Positions 1 through 7,201 of a DNA stretch of 7,201 nucleotides are shown piece by piece; position 1 is the first letter of the stretch; every line of letters starts with the position of its first letter. The translations under genes and the position numbers were made by a program. The notes under the pieces were generated by a model. It ran no database searches, was not told where the DNA came from, and saw nothing but the letters and a program-made list of their open reading frames with translations. This DNA comes from an uncultured Rubrobacteraceae bacterium. Lineage in GTDB: Bacteria > Actinomycetota > Rubrobacteria > Rubrobacterales > Rubrobacteraceae. The DNA lies in the NCBI GenBank assembly GCA_902805985.1, contig CADCUW010000139.1, positions 1-7,201 of the forward strand, written 5' to 3'.

Positions 1-123
1 AAGGAGCGGGAGCTCACCCTGCGCCTCGCCGAGGTGGAGGCGGAGGCCGCCGAGTTGCGCGTGCGGCTCTCGGAGCTTCTGGAAGAGGAGGAGAAGCTCC
101 GCGGCGCGCTCGACGATCTGTAG
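1..123 (+). CDS. C-terminal end of an unidentified protein ending in a coiled coil (5' partial)
   Basis: Frame 1 is open from the first base to a TAG at 121-123 and gives 40 residues; the start lies left of the window. The visible tail is almost entirely charged or small residues (Glu, Arg, Lys, Ala) with leucines or valines spaced every three to four positions, for example ELRVRLSELLEEEEKLRGAL. That is the pattern of an amphipathic coiled-coil helix. The segment has the strong G/C third-position bias of the downstream genes, which supports real coding. Such tails occur in many families (ABC-F ATPases, structural and division proteins, zinc-ribbon coiled-coil proteins), so no function can be assigned. 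It points the same way as gltB but is separated from it by about 150 bases that include the least GC-rich stretch, so a separate transcript is more likely than a shared operon. Confidence 0.7.
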   Translation, partial: KERELTLRLAEVEAEAAELRVRLSELLEEEEKLRGALDDL

Positions 124-150
124 CCGCCCGGCGAGGTTCCCCCGCCGCCG

Positions 151-229
151 TATTCCACAAGCCCTGTATCACGCTAGTATGCAACGGGATTGTTACGCCC
201 TTGTGCTCCCTTCGTCATTCGTGTAAAAA
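151..229 (+). promoter_or_regulatory. Probable promoter region of gltBD
   Basis: This stretch is clearly less GC-rich than everything around it and lies just upstream of gltB. Two weak sigma70-like arrangements are visible. The first is TTGTGC (201-206) with TGTAAA (222-227) at a 15-base spacing, which would start transcription near 234. The second is a TAGTAT hexamer (175-180) with only a poor -35 match at 153-158. Neither is close to consensus, so the exact promoter is uncertain. An imperfect inverted repeat (AAC at 183-185, GTT at 192-194, six bases between) lies in the middle and could be an operator or chance. I see no riboswitch-like or attenuator structure here. Confidence 0.35.
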
Positions 230-256
230 GTGGGCTACTTCCGTACCCTAGGCGTC

Positions 257-263
257 GAAGGAG
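257..263 (+). promoter_or_regulatory. Ribosome binding site that sets the gltB start at TTG 272
   Basis: GAAGGAG at 257-263 is a near-perfect Shine-Dalgarno sequence and ends eight bases before the TTG at 272. The upstream in-frame GTG at 230 has only a CATTCGTGTAAAAA context before it and no purine-rich pairing site. This favours initiation at 272. Confidence 0.7.
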
Positions 264-271
264 TGGGTTCG

Positions 272-4749
<4,478 letters not shown>

Positions 4750-4750
<1 letters not shown>

Positions 4751-6180
4751 TGGGCGACCCGAAGGGCTTCCTGAAGATAGGGCGCAAGCCCACCCCCAAG
4801 CGCAACGTCGTCGAGCGCGTGCAGGACTACCGCTACGTCTACGAGCCGATGCCCGAGGAGGACCTTAAGGGCCAGGCCTCCCGCTGCATGGACTGCGGGG
4901 TGCCGTTCTGCAACACCGGCTGTCCTCTTGGGAACCTCATTCCCGACTGGAACGACCTCGTCTACCGCGACCACTGGAGGCAGGCCATAGACCGCCTCCA
5001 CCAGACGAACAACTTCCCCGAGTTTACCGGGATGCTCTGCCCCGCCCCGTGCGAGTCCGCCTGCGTGCTCGCCATAAACGACAAGCCCGTCACCATCAAG
5101 GAGATAGAGTTCTCCATCATCAACCGCGCCTTCGACGAGGGCTGGGTAGTCGCCCATCCCACGCCGCCCGAGAAGAGGACTGGCAAGAAGGTGGCCGTCG
5201 TCGGCAGCGGGCCGGCGGGCCTCGCGGCGGCACAGCAGCTCAACTGGGCCGGGCACACCGTCGTCGTCTTTGAGAAGGACGACAAGATCGGGGGCCTCCT
5301 GCGCTACGGCATCCCCGATTACAAGATAGAGAAGTGGGTAGTCGACCGCCGCATCGCCATGATGGAGGAGGAGGGCGTTGAGTTCCGCACAGACTCCCAC
5401 GTCGGAGAGAACCCGACGACCGAAGAGCTGAACGCCGAGTTCGACGCGACCGTTCTCGCTATCGGTGCCCTGCAGGGGCGCGACCTCGACGTGCCGGGCC
5501 GGGAACTCGGCGGCATCCACCTCGCGATGGACTACCTCACCCAGCAGAACCGGCGCGTCGCGGGGCTGCCGACGAACGTGGAGATAGAGATAACCGCCAA
5601 GGACAAGAACGTCGTGATCCTCGGCGGCGGCGACACGAGCGCGGACTGCCTCGGCAACTCCCACCGCGAGGGCTGCGCCTCGGTCAAGGTCCTGACCCAC
5701 GGCCCGAAGCCCCCGGAGAACCCGGACCACCTCACCTGGCCCGACTGGCCGCTCATCCTCCACACCTACCCCGCCCACGAGGAGGGCGGCAAGCGCGGCT
5801 TCTCCGTCGCCGTCAAGGGCTTCTCGGGTTCGAACGGCCACGTCGAGAGGATGCACGCCATCGAGACCGAGCGCACGCCCGAGGGCAAGACCGTGCCGAA
5901 GGAGGGGACGGACTTCGAGATAGAGACCGACCTCGTCCTGCTCGCCATCGGCTTTACCGGACCCGTAAAGGACCGTCTCCAGGAAGAGATGGACCTCGGC
6001 TACACGGACCGCGGCGCGATCTACTCCGAGAACGGCTTCGGGACGAAGAGGGAGGGCGTCTTCGTCGCCGGCGACGCCAAGCGCGGCGCCTCGCTCATAG
6101 TCTGGGCCATCGCCGAGGGCCGCAAGGCCGCGAGGCAGGCAGACGAGTTCCTGGTAGGCCGGAGCCTGCTTCCGGGATAA
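4750..6180 (+). CDS. gltD: Glutamate synthase small (beta) subunit
   Basis: FAD-containing oxidoreductase subunit of GOGAT. It accepts hydride from NAD(P)H and sends electrons through iron-sulfur clusters to GltB. The product has 476 residues, close to the usual 470-480. The start GTG at 4750 gives the family-typical N-terminus MGDPKGFLK and has a good Shine-Dalgarno sequence. The N-terminal ferredoxin-like domain holds two cysteine groups for 4Fe-4S clusters: Cys46, 49, 54 and 58 (C-x2-C-x4-C-x3-C), and Cys97, 101 and 105 (CPAPCESAC). The first dinucleotide fold, for FAD, has GSGPAG at 152-157 and is followed by GGLLRYGIPDYK. The second, for the nicotinamide cofactor, has GGGDTSADC at 292-300. 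The C-terminal FAD contact has GDAKRG at 441 and then SLIVWAIAEGR. NADH versus NADPH preference cannot be read with confidence. The gene overlaps the gltB stop by one base, so co-expression at matched ratio is expected. Related families such as the PreT subunit share this fold, but the gltB partner settles the identity. Confidence 0.97.
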
Positions 6181-6193
6181 GCCCCGCCGAGAT

Positions 6194-6220
6194 CCGGGGA
6201 TGGGAACCCGGCCCTCCCGG
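6194..6220 (+). terminator. GC-rich inverted repeat after gltD, possible terminator
   Basis: CCGGG at 6194-6198 can pair with CCCGG at 6216-6220, and inside it GGG at 6202-6204 can pair with CCC at 6212-6214 across a small internal loop. It begins 13 bases after the gltD stop. No T-run follows directly (only TTT at 6238-6240), so it is not a classical intrinsic terminator. It could be a weak or factor-dependent terminator or an mRNA-end stabiliser. In DNA this GC-rich, chance pairing is also possible. Confidence 0.27.
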
Positions 6221-6269
6221 CGTACACTCACTTCGCGTTTGGTGGCGTGGGTGTAAACAGGGAGGGATC

Positions 6270-6737
6270 ATGGTCGACAACATCAACCCCGTTCCGGAGG
6301 GTTTCCACACCGTGACCCCGTACGTGACGGTGAAGGGTGCTGCGGGCGCCATCGAGTTCTACGGGCGGGCTTTTGGGGCCAGGGAGATCTTCCGCTGGAC
6401 AGACTCGAACGGGAGCATCCGGCACGCCGAGGTGGTGATCGGCGACTCGCCGGTCATGCTCACCGACGAAGCCCCCGAGTACGGCATGAGCGGCCCGCAA
6501 GCGGCCGGCGCTTCGCCGGTGCACATGTTCCTCTACGTCGAGGACGCCGACGCGACGTTCGACCGGGCCATCGCGGCCGGGGCGACGGAGTTGATGCCGG
6601 TCGAGGACAGCAACGACGGCGACCGCCGCGGCGGGGTGACGGACCCCTTCGGGCACGTCTGGTACGTGGCCACGCATACCGAGAACATCTCCCGCGAGGA
6701 CCTGCAGGAGCGGTACGACGGCGGTGCGAAGCGGTAG
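6270..6737 (+). CDS. PhnB-like VOC (glyoxalase/bleomycin-resistance fold) family protein
   Basis: A 155-residue soluble protein built from two beta-alpha-beta-beta-beta modules (about 12-65 and 82-135), the vicinal oxygen chelate fold. Family hallmarks include GFHTVTPYVTVKGAAGAIEF at 11-30, RAFGA at 33, HAEVVIGDSPVMLTDE at 52-67, VHMFLYVEDADA at 84-95 and DPFGHVWYVATH at 125-136. These match the group often named PhnB-like. His52, Glu54, His85 and His129 are candidate metal or active-site residues by position only. Members of the wider fold include glyoxalase I, ring-cleaving dioxygenases and antibiotic-binding proteins, so the substrate is unknown and the name PhnB does not imply phosphonate metabolism. 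The start ATG at 6270 follows GGGAGG at 6260-6265, a strong but closely spaced ribosome site. It lies 89 bases after gltD on the same strand; whether it is read through from gltBD or has its own promoter is unresolved. The segment before the second GDR differs from the usual family pattern. Confidence 0.88.
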   Translation: MVDNINPVPEGFHTVTPYVTVKGAAGAIEFYGRAFGAREIFRWTDSNGSIRHAEVVIGDSPVMLTDEAPEYGMSGPQAAGASPVHMFLYVEDADATFDRAIAAGATELMPVEDSNDGDRRGGVTDPFGHVWYVATHTENISREDLQERYDGGAKR

Positions 6738-6789
6738 CCAAAGCCCCTGGTCTGGCGCGAACCGCGATTGGGGTCCCCTCGCTACCGGA

Positions 6790-6809
6790 CGGGCCGTACA
6801 GAGGGCCCG
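6790..6809 (-). terminator. Strong GC hairpin between convergent genes, possible terminator of the TetR gene
   Basis: CGGGCC at 6790-6795 pairs perfectly with GGCCCG at 6804-6809 around an eight-base loop. On the minus strand the stem begins two bases after the regulator's TAG, a typical place for a 3'-end hairpin. There is no T-run on either side, so intrinsic termination is doubtful. A second small palindrome, GGGGTCCCC at 6770-6778, lies nearer the VOC gene. The rest of the 6738-6811 gap shows nothing recognisable. Confidence 0.3.
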
Positions 6810-6811
6810 GG

Positions 6812-7201
6812 CTAGCGTGGAGGCACTGCGGCCGGTGCCCGTAGGCCCGCGGCCAGGAAGGCGACGGTTCGGGCTTTCGCCTCTTCGGCGTTTCCTGCGG
6901 ACACGCTGAAGGGTGGAGCCTCTGCCACGGCCTCCATCGCACTGGTGGCGCCTATTAGCTGGAACATGATGGTCCCCAGTACCGCGTAGAAGCGCCAGAG
7001 CAACTCCTCCCTGGAGAGGTGGGGCAGCGACCGGCCGAACGCCTCCAGGTACATCGCGTCCGTCTCTCTAGTCTGCTCGAAGGTCCGGCGCCGGATCTCC
7101 TCGTCCGAATCGGTGAGGATGCGGCCCACGAGCCGCGCTAGCGAGCGATCTTCCCGACCCAATGTCAAACGGGCGAACGGCCCAACGAACGCTTCGAGTA
7201 A
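6812..7201 (-). CDS. TetR-family transcriptional regulator, C-terminal part (5' end outside window)
   Basis: The minus-strand frame is open from the right edge (7201) to a TAG at 6814-6812 and gives 129 residues. A TTG at 7168-7166 is only an internal leucine codon: the frame continues through LLEAFVGPFARL to the edge, and the helix-turn-helix domain expected at the N-terminus is not in view. What remains is an all-helical ligand-binding and dimerisation domain. Residues 58-82 of the fragment contain LPHLSREELLWRFYAVLGTI, the pattern I associate with TetR C-terminal domains of the TetR_C_30 type. The tail after about residue 95 is Ala/Pro-rich and likely disordered. The gene converges on the VOC gene with a 74-base gap. 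TetR proteins usually repress a neighbouring or divergent gene; the natural target would be upstream, beyond 7201, rather than the VOC gene. The ligand is unknown. The family call rests on recognised sequence pattern alone. Confidence 0.78.
   Translation of the reverse strand, partial: LLEAFVGPFARLTLGREDRSLARLVGRILTDSDEEIRRRTFEQTRETDAMYLEAFGRSLPHLSREELLWRFYAVLGTIMFQLIGATSAMEAVAEAPPFSVSAGNAEEAKARTVAFLAAGLRAPAAVPPR

Noticed and set aside
130..146. Hairpin GGCGAGG / CCCCGCC with a three-base loop after the first gene's stop, as a terminator
   Set aside because: It has an internal A-C mismatch and no T-run follows; such pairings are common by chance in this composition.
192..207. A GlnR-type nitrogen regulator box (GTnAC-n6-GaAAC) upstream of gltB
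   Set aside because: GTTAC at 192-196 fits the first half, but the bases six positions on are GTGCT, so the second half does not match.
124..271. Glutamine or other riboswitch in the gltB leader
   Set aside because: The leader is short, has no extended pairing and none of the conserved cores I know for glutamine-responsive RNAs.

Overview
The window is high-GC chromosomal DNA carrying a glutamate synthase (GOGAT) operon and two small flanking genes. Its proteins and codon habits point to a high-GC Gram-positive bacterium. ATA is used freely for isoleucine despite the GC richness (about nine ATA against one ATT in gltD by hand count), and AGG is common for arginine. That pattern recalls Rubrobacter among the Actinomycetota. 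The lineage is an inference; I could not run a similarity search.

Layout: positions 1-123 hold the last 40 codons of an upstream gene whose product ends in a charged coiled coil. Positions 124-271 are a leader with the least GC-rich stretch of the window and probably the gltBD promoter. gltB (272-4750, large alpha subunit) and gltD (4750-6180, small beta subunit) follow on the + strand and overlap by one base (TAGTG), so they are very likely co-transcribed and translationally coupled. An 89-base gap with a GC-rich inverted repeat leads to a 155-residue PhnB-like VOC/glyoxalase-fold protein (6270-6737, +). After a 74-base gap between convergent genes, the minus strand carries the C-terminal 129 residues of a TetR-type regulator (7201-6812), whose DNA-binding N-terminus lies beyond the right edge.

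Function: GltB and GltD together form bacterial glutamate synthase, which turns glutamine plus 2-oxoglutarate into two glutamates with electrons from a reduced nicotinamide nucleotide. GltD takes the electrons through FAD and passes them by iron-sulfur clusters to the FMN/3Fe-4S site of GltB. GltB releases ammonia from glutamine at its N-terminal cysteine and channels it to the FMN site. All the expected catalytic and cluster motifs are present, so the complex should be active. The VOC protein and the TetR regulator show no clear link to nitrogen assimilation.

I found no mobile element, CRISPR array, RNA gene or evident new system. The most useful points are a corrected gltB start (TTG at 272 instead of GTG at 230), a divergent loop in the VOC protein, and weak regulatory candidates.
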